A program made the translations under genes and the position numbers. 64,000 nt of DNA from Anthoceros angustus (lineage: Eukaryota; Streptophyta; Anthocerotopsida; Anthocerotales; Anthocerotaceae): contig MU008151.1 of assembly GCA_010909165.1 (NCBI GenBank), forward strand, positions 372,001 through 436,000, in the 5' to 3' direction. Below are positions 49,101-61,033 of the stretch, one piece after another; the first letter of the stretch is position 1, and each line of letters starts with the position of its first letter. The notes beneath the pieces are model-generated. The model did no database searches and was not told the origin of the DNA. It worked only from the letters and a program-made list of their open reading frames with translations.

Positions 49101-50840
49101 TACCTACTGCGATCCAAGCTAAAGATTTTACAGCAGCAGAATTTTTGTGGGCGCCCATATGGGCACCAGATGAGGTTACCTTAATGAGGGGGACTACAGT
49201 AAAAGGAAGCTGCAGGGCAAGAAAGACCTGCGAAAAAATCAGTAATTGATATGTCCCTTGACTGCCAGTCCTCCAGACACACACAGCTGCAGGAATAATA
49301 GCTGTAAGCCGTATACAGAATCGATGCACCCACCCATGCATTTTGGCCTGAAGAAACCCCTCCAGAGCTACCTGCCCTGCTACAGTTCCTGTGAATGCTG
49401 AGAGCTGGCCCGCACATACCAAAGCTAAGCCAAAGACTGCTGGTGCCATAGCATTGTCCAATATCTGCAGACCCACACCAAGTGTTCATATTCCATAATC
49501 ATCTTCATCGACACAGCAGGGCTTTCTGATAGACACCAAAAGACACAAATACAAAGTTCAGCAATCAAGCCAGAACTAGTCAACTACAGCCTGTACATGT
49601 CCCTTACATGTTCCATGAGTGCATGGGCATCTTGAAGAGTAAGAACCACAAGCCCAGCGTTGTGGAAAGTGGTGGCAGCCACCATGAGAACCACCAAGTT
49701 GACAATAAGAGCTGCACCAAATGCGACTGCAATATCTACAAAATTGTACCTACAAAGAACATCAAACGACCCCCTCCACCTCTCCCGTTGACCCTGCAGT
49801 GTGTGAATCGCACAGGCAAGTTAGAGTGGCTTCCAACCTTGAAGCACACGACCCTGTGCAAACTTGGCACCATGGCCGGAAGGCACATCTTGCAAGCTAA
49901 ATTACCTGAAGAAGAGAGGAATGCAGATACAAGTTGTGGGGCATGATATTCGCGCCAAACAGACTGACTACAGTGTACAGGCTCTCCCGCCTCAGCCTGG
50001 GTACCATCCCGGACACGACAGCAGCCATCGGAGGATTGCTCAGCAGGATATGCAGAACAAAGCAAAGGAGCACGAGTCCAATAACACACACCGACGCCAT
50101 CTCCGCCTTCCGAACACCCTGCAAGACGAGAACGCTACAAGCTCAGCAAACGTACGGGCATTCATGTTCCACGTACTTTAGCACCTACAGGAAAAGGCAA
50201 AAACAAGGCCTTCATACCAGTAAGGGCAGAATCAACAGGTACAGAATTGCATCCGCTGCCATAAGGAATATACTGGAAAGCATCGGAAAATGCAGGAGAA
50301 GGTCCAAGCCGATAGCAGTCCCCAACACCTGAACACAAAAACATCACAATTCAGTCCACCAACCCATACCCACAGAACATACCCTCCCATTCACATTCCC
50401 GAGCAGGACATCACCATAGTCAAGTCTTGAGCTACGACGGACATTTCGCACAGAATCCACATAAACAGGGACGTTGCTTTCGGGTACTCCTCCCTGCAAA
50501 TCTGCACTCGGAAGCACGCCAATGTCAGTAAAACCCCACTGCACCCGGGCGTACATGCATGCATGCCGAACGCTGGGAGCAATCAGACCCTGCTGCCCAC
50601 CTGAGCCAGGTGCTTCCCCGTCACCAACCCTAACCGGGCTGCCAAAGTCTGCAGAAACAGCGCCATGACGTTGGCCAACACCACCACCCACACCAGCTCG
50701 TACCCGAACCGTGATCCCCCCTCGATGGCCGTTGCCCAGTTCCCGGGATCCATGTACCCCACCGAGACCAGAAATGCTGGCCCCAGAAACGGCACAAACG
50801 TGGCCACGGCTGCCTGGGCCCTGCCCATGGCCAGGCCCAT
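46101..50840 (-). CDS. EIN2: EIN2-like ethylene signalling protein (NRAMP domain plus long C-terminus)
   Basis: Seven exons in phase: 50840-50601, 50501-50415, 50328-50218, 50118-49906, 49793-49608, 49464-46741, 46658-46101, giving about 1371 aa. The N-terminal ~430 residues are an NRAMP-type membrane domain: [15 protein letters not shown] in the first helix, GKHLAQ at the exon 1 end, [10 protein letters not shown] in the sixth helix. A long Ser-rich cytosolic part follows. The conserved EIN2 C-terminal end has [23 protein letters not shown] and [19 protein letters not shown]. The last exon has [15 protein letters not shown] and LKRYKRRLS, the nuclear localisation signal used after EIN2 cleavage in Arabidopsis. 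ATG 50840 was chosen because the next upstream ATG meets a stop. Length is close to Arabidopsis EIN2 (about 1294 aa). It is divergent from the maspardin-like gene. Confidence 0.95.
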
Positions 50841-51359
50841 GCCCCCGAGTCTCAAAACGCCAACGACTTGCGTCACGCCCGGCGCTCCATCCTCCTACCC
50901 TGTTGCACACACACACTCTCCTGCTCCTGCTCCTGCTCCTGCTGGGCTCGCCTCGCCTCTGCCCGTCTCTTGCTGCAGTCACGATCCGATTTAACCCACA
51001 TTGTGGACCCAAATTCCGCAACCAGGCGCTCTAGGATTTCCCGTCGGACTTCTCCGCCATCAGCAGCTGCCGCTGACTCGTGTTTCGGCGCCCGCGCGTG
51101 TCCGTGCAAGTCCGATTACGATCCCCCCCGGCCCCCCACAGTTCGGGCTTCACTCCCACATGCAGCACTTGCGAGCAGTGTATCTCCCATGTATCTTTGC
51201 ATGTGAGAGGGTTCGAACCCCGGACTCTGGCTCGAACCCGCGGCCCGGGTTCGAACCCGGGACCTGTGTTCCAACCATGTTCTCGAAGTACCCTAAGCAC
51301 AAACATGACAACGCAGCATCGTTTTAACCCACCATGGTTTATATGGATCCAGCCTTGCC
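50841..51359. promoter_or_regulatory. Bidirectional promoter region of EIN2 and maspardin-like gene
   Basis: Only about 520 bp separate the two start codons. The region holds a ctcctgctcctgctcctgct repeat (about 50930-50945) and, at 51209-51261, three gttcgaacc/ctcgaaccc phrases, including the perfect 18-bp palindrome cccgggttcgaacccggg (51244-51261). No TATA box was clearly identified. Confidence 0.5.
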
Positions 51360-53456
51360 ATGCTGCATGTCCCTTTGCCGGGAGCCGCCGACGCTGGAGG
51401 CGGCATGGTGAATAAGAAGCGGGAGCGGCATCATGCCGCCGTGGCCACGTCGCCGGGAGACTACATCCATTTCAAGGCCATCGTCCCGCTACGCCACATC
51501 TCGGTGGGCACAGCTCGGCCTGTTTTCGTGGGCTTATTTTTTCCAGCTCAATTTTGGTGCATGCATGAATTTACAAGTGGTCTGCATCATGCAGATTGGG
51601 ACTAAGCAGTGGCGGTACTATGATTTCGGGCCCAAGACTGTCCCCCCGCTGGTTTGCCTGTCCGGCATAGCCGGCACAGCTGACGTGTTTTACAAGCAGA
51701 TTTTGTCTCTTTCTTCCAAGGTGAGTTTTGTAGGTGGTGGTCCTGGGTGGAGTCTGTTGTGGATTTGTGTAGGGAGCTCTGCCAAGATGGGAAAGTGCAT
51801 TCTGACTGCGGATCTGTACTCAGGGTTATCGGCTGATCGCTGCAGATGCACCACCGGTTTGGAGCCACCAGGAGTGGGTTACTTCGTTTGAGAAGTTTCT
51901 GGACGTTCTTGGAGTGCATCATGTAAGTTGGGGGGTTTTGGTGACTTGGGAGTTGGGAAGGTATGTGATGCTGGAGTCATGTGTTGACGGATGTCCTGTT
52001 TTTTTTGCAGGTGCATCTCTATGGTACCTCGCTGGGTGGCCTTTTAGTTCAGCTGTTTACACAGTTTCGTCCTCGACGTGTGAAGTCGCTGCTGCTGTCC
52101 AACACGTTTTTGGATACTCAGACTTATCATGATGCCATGACATGGCACTCGCTGTGAGTAACTGCCTGCTTGGAGCCGGTAGCTCCTTGGCTGTTTGTGT
52201 GAGGTGGTATCACTCATGGTAAGGCTCTTTTATTTTCGCTGCAGCATAAATTGGACTCCTGAATTTCTTCTCAAGCGATATATTCTGACGGAAATCCAAG
52301 ATGGTATTCATGATCTTCTTACTGCGGATGCTATTGACTTCGTGGTCAGCCAGGTTGGTGGAGCACGTTTTGTCTTTTTTGTGTTTCGGGTTTGGTGCTT
52401 GTCGAAGTGAGCGAAGGATGTTAGCGCCCCGTTTTCCTTGGTGGGGAACGTTGCAGTGTGGTTAACGATGAGATGAGCTCCTTAGTTGCATGGGTGCAGC
52501 CTCAAGTTTCTTTTCTGACTTATCTTCATCTTTGAGTTGTGCAGCTTGATAATTTGACCCGGGAAGAACTAGCTTCAAGACTCACTCTGAATTCACAACC
52601 CATTTCGATTGGACAACTTTCACTGCCAGACTCAACCATCACCATAATGGATGTGAGTTAGTTGAGCTTCGTCCCGTCCATGGATGCGGGCATGTTTGGA
52701 GAATGGAAATTGATTAGGGGACAGATGTGCTTGTTTCGTATGTCCAGGCACTGGTGACGGAACACTATGGACGCATGATGGCATTTGAATCTCCAGCTGG
52801 TGTTTGTCGTTCTGCAGACAAATGACTACTGTGCTGTACCTCAGCTGTTGAAAGACCAAGTCCTTGCCCGATATCCTGGAGCCAGACGTGCGCACCTTAA
52901 GAATGGTGGAGATTTTCCTTTTCTGTCAAGACCAGATGAAGTTAATCTCCATGTCAAGGTCTGTACTTTCCGCTGGAGCAATTAGAATAATGGTCCCTCG
53001 GTTGACAGGACGGCATTTGTGGTGACGCGGTTATTCGGTCTTAACAGCTGCACTTGAAGCGTGTTGGAGTTGAAGGCACTGAGTTAATGGAGGCAGAAGA
53101 AGCACTCTCAAGAGATGATCAAATTGGTGATTCAGGAGGAGGTGAAGATTCCCATATGCAGCACGAGGATCAGGCTTCAAGCAGGAATGGAGGTTTGACA
53201 TCAAGAGACCCAGATGACCCTTTAGCCGGCAGCGGAGGAATTTCCCTTGCTCGAGACGTCTCATCATCAGAAGGTGAAATTCAGCACGGTAAGCCTACAT
53301 CGAATCTCCTGGCTAGTGGGAATCCGGACAAGCAGTCCAGATCATTACAGTGAAGCTTTTGGTGCCTGCTCTCTTCTAGAAAACGACAGGCGAAGTCGCT
53401 CCCACCCAAGTTTTCTGGACGAATACAACGGTTTTGGAGACTTCAGCAATGTGTAG
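51360..53456 (+). CDS. Maspardin-like alpha/beta hydrolase (SPG21/ACP33 family)
   Basis: Nine exons in phase: 51360-51503, 51595-51720, 51824-51922, 52011-52153, 52245-52353, 52545-52652, 52818-52958, 53048-53288, 53380-53456, giving 395 aa. The alpha/beta-hydrolase fold shows the nucleophile-elbow motif GTSLGG in exon 4. Maspardin phrases are present (LSNTFLDTQTYH, LTADAIDFVVSQL, ELASRLTLNSQ, YPGARRAHLKNGGDFPFLSR, EVNLHVK). In animals maspardin is a non-catalytic-looking endosomal/trans-Golgi protein that binds CD4 tails. The plant role is unknown; an endomembrane location is inference. The plant protein has an acidic/Ser-rich C-terminal extension beyond the animal length (about 308 aa). A second Met at 51405 could be the start. 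Confidence 0.92.
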
Positions 53457-54104
53457 CCGCCGTTGCTTTAGTAGGTGTGGTCTCACATTTCTCTTACTTT
53501 TGTACATCCTCGCAGTTCGTATTGTAGAACTCCAAAGTTGTGTTGAGAACGCCATCATCTTCTGGCCGTCTAGTATGCTGGGTGACCTCAGGTAGAGCGT
53601 TCAATATCAAACTCCCATCCTGCATCTTGAGCTTGGAGTTGGGTGAGTTGGGCAGTTTTGGAGTGGTCCTTTTTCGCTTTGATGGACAACTCAATGTATA
53701 CTTTGTATATCTAAGTTTTTCCACTGCTGTTGCCGAAGTCGGCTTAGTCGGGAGATGGAAGAGAGCTTCAGCAGATGGACGATGTAAAATAAAGAGGAGT
53801 CGTTTTCTTATCGGATATTCGAGGAGCGCGCACTGAGCAAATCCATAAGCAACCTTCCTTTACTGGGTGACGTGATTATATACCTGAGTAGTATGGCCAT
53901 CATAGCATCTAGAATATCACATGTTTGAATGTGCATCCGGGCGATTTCCAGGATGGCTCAAGGAAGTAGAGAGTGGAGCTTCCTGACCTGCGGTCGGGTA
54001 TCTAACCCGAGTTCGGTGAGACGCAAATGTATCTGTATCTGGCCCTGTGGGTCTTCACTACATGCTCTGCAGGTAACGGATTCAAGTCCGTCGATTCGGA
54101 AGCC
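53457..54104. other. Intergenic between maspardin-like and dioxygenase genes
   Basis: 3' UTR of the first gene (an aataaa-like aaaataaag lies at about 53788) followed by the promoter and 5' leader of the second. No further gene seen. Confidence 0.5.
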
Positions 54105-55368
54105 ATGGTGGCCGTCGAGAGAGTGGCAGATGTGCCCACCATCGAAGAGAGGCTGAAGAAGTTCAACTTGGACCCGAGCTTCGTGGTGGAACCGGAGCAT
54201 CGTCCAGAACTGCGACCCAATTCGGAAAAGGAGAAGGACAACATACCGGTAATTGATCTGAGTCCTCTGTGGGGCGCTTTGCAGAAATCCGTCGGAGACG
54301 CAGGATTTTCCGCAGCTGCAGCAAAGGACCCCGCCTTCGGAGACCTGGTTGCGGAGGTGGGGCGGGCCTGCGAGGAGTGGGGCTTCTTTCAGGTTGTGAA
54401 CCACGGTGTCCCGCTTTCCCTGCTGGACGAGCTGCAGGAGGTGGCCCGCCAGTTCTTCAGCCTCCCCCTGGCAGAGAAGCGGCAGGTCCGGCGCACCTTG
54501 GAACGCCCCCTAGGCTACTACGACTCAGAGCTCACCAAGAACAAGCGCGACTGGAAGGAGGTCTTCGACTACTCCTGCAGCAGGAGCGTGGAGATTCCTG
54601 TGGGGCTGGAGGGGGACAGGGTGTCGGAGCAGATCATTGTGGTGGAGAACCAGTGGCCGGCCAATCCCCCCCGCCTGAGAGAGGCTTGCGAGAAATGGAG
54701 CAGGGCTGTGGAGAGCCTGGCTTCTGACCTGGTGGGTGTCATCTCTCTCAGTCTGGGCCTACCCTTCTCGCAATTCCACCGCTTCTTCGACAAGGACACC
54801 AGCGCCATCCGGTTGAACTACTACCCCAAGTGCCCAGTCCCGGACCTGGCGCTGGGCGTGAGCAGGCACAAGGATCCCGGCGCTCTCACTGTGCTGGTGC
54901 AGGACGAGGTTGGCGGGCTCCAGGTCCGGCGCAGCGACGGGGGGTGGATCTCCGTCCAGCCCCGCCGAGACGCCTTTGTCATTAATGTCGGTGACTTGTT
55001 TCAGGTAGACTAACACTCTTCCCCAGCTGCATGAAAGCTTTAGCCTGTATATTAGAAGAGATTTTTTTCTTCATGCTTTGGATGCAACGCTGCAGGTGTG
55101 GAGCAATGATCGTTACCGTTCTGTGGAGCACCGAGTTGTAGTGAATGAGAATCGCGACAGGTTCTCCTTCCCGCTCTTCTTCAACCCGTCCGTGCGAACA
55201 GAGGTGTCCCCGGTGCCGGAGCTGCTCGACGCCGAACACCCGCCAAAGTACCGCACTTTCAATTGGGGTTTCTTCCTCCTTTCCAGAAACAATGGCAATT
55301 ACGAGCAGCTGGGAGAAGACATCCAAATTCATCACTTCGCCGTGGATGCAGCACAGAAGCCTGAGTGA
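54105..55368 (+). CDS. 2-oxoglutarate/Fe(II)-dependent dioxygenase (DOXC class)
   Basis: Two exons, 54105-55004 and 55096-55368, giving 390 aa. The N-terminal DIOX_N region has NIPVIDLSPLW and WGFFQVVNHGVP. The catalytic double-stranded beta-helix has the iron ligands in RHKDPGALTVL (H and D) and VEHRVVVN (second H), with the 2-oxoglutarate-binding Arg in RFSFPLFF, so the active site is intact. The C-terminal end NWGFFLLSRNNGNY...IQIHHF resembles Arabidopsis At3g19000-type flavonol-synthase-like oxygenases. The substrate cannot be told from the sequence: flavonoid, hormone or other small-molecule oxidation are all possible. ATG 54105 (MVAVERVADVP) fits the usual start better than the Met 78 bp upstream. 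The single intron follows GDLFQ, a position common in this family. Confidence 0.93.
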
Positions 55369-55662
55369 TCACTTCCTTCGTGTGCGCGCTGCTTCCCCTT
55401 ATGGATTGAGGGCCTTTGTACTCTAAAGCAGACTCCCCGTGACGAGCCATAATACTTGTATATAAACTCATTTTACACTCTCATGAGACAAAGACGCCCT
55501 GCCACAGCTCACAATCTTTTCTTTTAGAGCAACTGGGGAAGGACAATGGATCCCTGCTTAGAGAGGCGAACTTTCATGTTTCCTGAAAAGAATAATAGCC
55601 TTCTGAAATGATATTACATGCCTACGCAGCGTTCATTGGCACGGGAATGTGATACACTAAGA

Positions 55663-58600
55663 TTACAGGCGAAGAATAGTTCGAAGAGTGTCTGATAAGT
55701 TCTCTATGATCTGTTGCTCTTGAGCCGCTTGTGCGCCCTTGAGAGGCATTTCCTCATAACACCTGTAGGTTCACGTTGAGAATCAGCCAACATGACTCCC
55801 TGTGAAAAACATCAAGTTCTCAAGACAAGTCTGGGAAATCTCACATGTTGTGATAAGCTAATGCTCGTGCGAGATTGGGCAAAGTCGTGCTAGTCGCCAG
55901 ACGTTGGTATACACCTGGAGGCAGTGGTGCCTGCGGATAAGGAGAGAATGTTGAACAGCTGATGCCATCGTGAACTTGAAGCCAACGACTCCAGAACTCT
56001 AGATATAATTTTGACCAACGCAAGCTTACCTCAGTGTTGGTCACCTTCCGACCCTTTCGAAGTTGAGCATCAGCAAAGCTCACGCCGTTACACAGCTCTT
56101 GAATCGCTTCCAAAGCTATACCTCCACTTTGATCGGGTCGGCCATCACCAGAACTATCTGACAGCAGGGCTATTGGAGAGATGTCTGTTGCTTTGAGGAA
56201 TGGAATAGGAACAATATTGCCCGCTGCATACACAGAAATCAACTGCATCCACATAGACTGATTTCAGTGAAAGCCCAATCCGAGGAAAATCAGATAAACA
56301 AGAAAGATTTTCAGATGTGATCTAGAAGCCAGGGCACCTTATCTTGTAGAGAGAATCCTTGTCGAACCAAGGCTGAACTGCCATGTGGGGTGCTGACTGT
56401 AGTGCCAGTCCCCAACGTACTTCCTTTCTCCCCAAGCCTGAATGTATCAAGAAGGGGGGAAGGTAAATCGGAACCAGAGGTAGAGGATGTAGACACTTGA
56501 GCCAATTCTACTCGCAGGCTTCTGCCTGGCTTGGCTGGTGTGACACTCTGACCCAAGAAGTTTTCACCCCTACAAAAAAAAAGGGCATCACCAAGTTAGC
56601 AAAAAACGGCAGGGGTGCAGCTCCAAAGGGAAATACCATCGACTCTCCTTATTCAACATATCATACCTCTCCTCCAGGTTGTTTTGAATGACCACCGTTC
56701 CTGATAATACAGTTGCATCCACTCGCTGCAGAGTACCAGTCTTATGCACAACGGTTGTTCCAAAATCAACATCTGGAAAGGAAACATCAATTCCTTGCAT
56801 CAACAACCTCTGCTCATGTTTGACGCCCTTGGACCAAGAATACAAGACGAAATCCAAAAACTCTTCCTGCCAGAACTTGCCGTCACCTTCTTCTGACTGT
56901 GTTTGACGAGCTGTGGCATCTGGGGCATCTGGTGTGGATGACTTCATCAGAGTATCTGCACCAGGCCTCACAAGTACAGTGCCCCCTAAGGTCTCGTTCA
57001 TCTTCACTGTCTGGCCTTTCTCCCATGACCATTGCTGCAGTCCACAGACGGCTACCAGGCTTAGGAGGAAGCAACACTCAGCATGGAACGCAAACAAAAA
57101 AGCTTTAGGATAACAAGTGGACAGACATGAATTGACAAACCCCTGTCACAAGGTACTCAAAGAACAGCAACTCACCCCACCACCTGATGACACAGTCCCT
57201 TGCTTTTTCTCCAAAGCAGCTTCACGAGCAATCATCTCAGTTCTAATGATCCGTGCCTTATCAATTCTTGGAAGCATTGCCGCAGCATTGACCTTGCATT
57301 TTTCGATGAATTTGTGCTACACAGCATATTTCACAAGTCGGTAAGAATGTGCCTGACAACAAAGCACCAGTGCTGGCGATGTGAGCATCTGGACAGATCC
57401 ACTACCTGCAGCATTTCAGTGGCTGTTGGTCGCAACCGAGGCTCCTTCGAAAGACATTTAGCTACAAAATCATGAAAGACTAGGGACCTAAAACACACAA
57501 GCAATCTCAGTTTAAACATGAAAAGCTGCAAAGCAAATAGCAGATGAACGCAATCGATGACAGCGTACCACTTTTCCTTATCCTCGAGCATTGGGGCAGG
57601 TTCGCTTGAAATCATAAACAGTACCTGAGGTTACACAGGCAGAATTTCAGTCTGTGAGAGTTTGTTTATTTGAAAACACAGCTCCAAATAAGTTCACAAG
57701 CAGCAATCACCAACTTACTCACTCTCATTGGATGAACATTTGACCGTGGAGGAAGCCCCTGAACAATAACCGAACACATAAGCATGTTATGAAGGACACA
57801 TCGTGACATGATGAACCCTATGAGTGCTGTCTTTCGCAAATTGAAAACAAGTTACGATTTTCTCACCTCGGCCATCTCAATTGCTGAAACACCGAGTGCC
57901 CATACATCAACCTAAGACATGATTCCAAAGCAGAAACAACTATTACCCAACATTGCCCAGCTCTATGCTTAATAGCACAGCTCGCAGAATCAGACATACC
58001 TTTCCATCATACCGGCTCTCTTGAATAACCTCAGGTGCCATCCAATGGGGAGTGCCAATAAACTACATGATCCAAGGACAACTGTAAGCTCTGGAACTAG
58101 GGGGTGCCTTACAGTCTCTGTCCTACTACATCAGTTTGGGCATAATCAGTGCAGTCAAGACACAAAGCAAGCAGAAAAATTTGCCAACAGACCCCAGCAG
58201 AGCAGGAAAGAAACCAAGAGTGTTGTGGTACAAACCGTGTTGCGTTTTGACATTGTTCTTGTCAACTGTGCAGCTACACCAAAGTCGCCTGGCAACCACC
58301 AAAGGATTGACAGAGGCACATGATCAATCATCCTACCAAGACGCCATCCATAGCAGATGAACCATCAAACACAGTATGGTAACAACCTATGTTTTTTGCT
58401 GTGTAGAGGCTTGAGAACACATTCGAAAACATGACAAACATGATTGAAGGTGAACGTACCAAGCTTCACCTCTCCCTGTTCTGTGAGCAAGATATTTCCC
58501 CCTTTAATGTCTCTGTGAACCTTGAAAATGGAATGCAGATAGGCTAGACCCTAACAGAACGCAAATTGCTCATGTCAAACGGGTCCCAAGCAGCTGCAAG

Positions 58601-59258
58601 CCTCAACACCTCCATCCAATTTGCGGAAAATCGGGTGCGATCACCTTGAGGGCCTCCCGACAAATGTAGGCAATCTGCTGCTCTTCCAAGGCTTCATCCG
58701 TTATGCTCATGAGATCTGCAACACTGCCCCCTCCACAGTACTCCATGACTATCTGCACGACTAAGCTGTCAGTTGCAAATTAGAATTGCGCTGACCACCA
58801 CACGGTAACCAAAACAAGTGTCATCCAGCTGCCCATACCCATAGATAATCCTCCCCCTGGTAGCTTCCCAGGTACCGGACCACATTCGGATGGTTGCATT
58901 GTTGCAACATCTCAATTTCACCCCGGATCTCCTCATATCCCTCTTCCTGCACATCCACGCACCACAGTCAAAGCCTACTCCTTACCCCCCGTTCTCCAAA
59001 CACAGAACGACCCTCCCAACAACTCACCCCCTCACTCAAGGATATGACTTTGATCGCCACGAGCTCAGACGTCCTCAAATCCCTGGCCTTGTACACAGCT
59101 CCATACGAACCCTTCCCTAGCTCGTTCAGAAGCTCATATTTCAACGACGGATCTTCCCTGGTGACATTGTCGTTAGTAGCCCCGCTCCGCCTCCTTATGT
59201 CTTTCGAATGATCGTTCTCCATCTCATCTACATGCTCCTCTACGCTGGACCTTTGCAT
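55663..59258 (-). CDS. SIK1: STE20/Hippo-type Ser/Thr kinase, SIK1-like
   Basis: A multi-exon minus-strand gene starting at ATG 59258 (or Met 59222) and ending at TAA 55665-55663. The kinase domain begins [20 protein letters not shown] (glycine loop) and AIKVISL (VAIK lysine) in exon 1. The catalytic loop [13 protein letters not shown] lies at about 58530-58490, [13 protein letters not shown] at about 58290-58240, and [20 protein letters not shown] at about 57480-57410. The C-terminal SIK1-specific region has a [11 protein letters not shown]-like motif (about 56760), [25 protein letters not shown] (about 56245-56170), [24 protein letters not shown] (about 55925-55848) and a final CYEEMPLKG...[11 protein letters not shown] coiled tail. 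In Arabidopsis SIK1 works with MOB1 in cell growth and in immune ROS signalling. The N-terminal extension before the kinase is short compared with Arabidopsis. Confidence 0.92.
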
Positions 59259-60960
59259 CAGTCTTTCAGCAGCTCATTCTCATCTCCCCGAAATCGGAAC
59301 ACCAAACCTGCCATACCCGAAACTTTATTTAGGGTTCAGATCCAAAAATGTCTTAGAAATGATCATTCTCCATCTCATCTACATGTTCCTCTCCATCTTC
59401 GCACCAGTCTTTCAGCATCTCATCTCCGAGCATTTCTTTCACCAAGCTGCCGTACCACAATCTTTCCACGTGTAGCCCTAGCTTTGATCACTTCTCATCC
59501 ATCTGTGACAGCTCGGGTACAGCATCCCCCACGATACAGATCCACACGCCACGGTATGCGCCGGGATTGTGCTGTGGGAGACAGAGATGCAGAATATTCT
59601 GCCAGAAGGGGCCCTTCCTTTCCGTTGTGACGGGATTCAAAAACAAAACGGGGTTCGAAATGGAGGGAAGCCCGATTTAGGCCGGATGGCCGCGGCCTAG
59701 GGAGGCGAGCCTTCCACACTTCCCTAGTCCCGGCTCCCGCCCTCTGCGAGCGATCATGGCAGAACAGCCATTGCACGAGGACATGCATCCGGGATTTTTG
59801 CAGTGCTGGAGTCGTTGCCGCGTTTGAACGCGGCCCCCGTTGGCATTCAAACGGGCCCAGAGCCGCCTGTTACGGTGCGGCGCATTTAATGCGCACAGCC
59901 TCACGTTCTCGCCACTCCCTCTCCACAGTATCTCACTACGCTTTCACATTTCACGTTTGCCGCGGACATATTCGGTCAAGATAAAAGAACCAAGATAGTG
60001 GTATGTGAGATATCCTGGTCCCCCGAACCTCCTTCTGCCAGGCGTCCACGAGGTAATATTTTATAAATAATACTTATTAAGTTTTTTTATGATTGTTATC
60101 GTACTGGTTTATCATGTACATATTGGATACGAGGGGTCCTTTTTTATAGTATGTGGGTTCTTGATGAGATAAATTTTAGATAAATATATTGAAGCATATT
60201 TTCTCTCTCCATGACAGATTATCTATGGAAGCATCATTTCTCTTTCTATGGAAGATCAAGTTACGTAGACATGTAGTTGAGAGCGAGTTGAGACCAGTGT
60301 AATCAAGTGAATTCAGAATTTAAATTTGTACAATTTGATTGGTTATTGTGCTAATTTTGTCTCTTGTTTAATCACTTATGCGATTGTAAATACTATCCTA
60401 CACTTTTTTGAATTCAGAATTTAAATTTGTACAATTTGATTGGTTATTGTGCTAATTTTGTCTCTTGTTTAATCACTTATGCGATTGTAAATACTATCCT
60501 ACACTTTTTTGTTTGCGAATCACATATGTTGTATTGGTAGGATATTCTCTTTGTTCGTGAGCTGGATATGTTGCTTAATATTGTCTATACATTATTAACA
60601 ATTGTGTTTGATAACTCACATTTTGATTTATACTATAAGCATCAAATCACATATTTTATTCGTTTGTACGGAAAAGGTTTAGAGTATATCTTTATGACAT
60701 AACCGTAAATTATATGAATATGCTTTAAACCTTTTAAAAAGGTCTATGAGGATTCTCTCGGAAAGAGTGTGGATAAAACTGAAAGCCATATTTGATTCTA
60801 ATTTTGAAATATGACTTTTGGAAGTCAAATGAACATCAGGTTCCTGATATTTAATATTTTAGATTTCCTTTCCGTCTAAAAGTATGAGAGCCATGTTATG
60901 GACGAATGCATTGTTCCTTTTATTGTTGTGTTTCAACCTGAGATTTAACATATTGGTTTT
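59259..60960. other. SIK1 upstream region, then AT-rich island
   Basis: 59259-59980 is GC-rich promoter and 5' leader DNA. It contains ctccatctcatctacatg twice (about 59219 and 59369). From about 60050 the DNA is AT-rich. A 101-bp tandem duplication lies at 60309-60510. Confidence 0.5.
60309..60510. repeat. Two identical 101-bp tandem units
   Basis: Units 60309-60409 and 60410-60510 (gaattcagaatttaaatttg ... acttttttg) appear identical and AT-rich. Confidence 0.93.
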
Positions 60961-61033
60961 CCTTTCCCTCTAAAAGTATGGAAGTCATGTTTTGGACGAA
61001 TGCATGGTTCCTTCTATTGTTGTGTTTCAACCT
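60867..61033 (+). repeat. 94-bp duplication of the lectin leader and signal-peptide start
   Basis: 60867-60938 and 60961-61032 share cctttcc.tctaaaagtatg, tggacgaatgcat and attgttgtgtttcaacct. The first copy still encodes an open signal-peptide-like start (MRAMLWTNALFLLLLCFNL) but then runs into unrelated frame and a stop. The second is the start of the intact lectin gene. Confidence 0.85.

Noticed and set aside
51205-51261. tRNA gene suggested by the B-box sequence ggttcgaaccc
   Set aside because: No A-box, anticodon arm or matching acceptor stem is found at the right distances.
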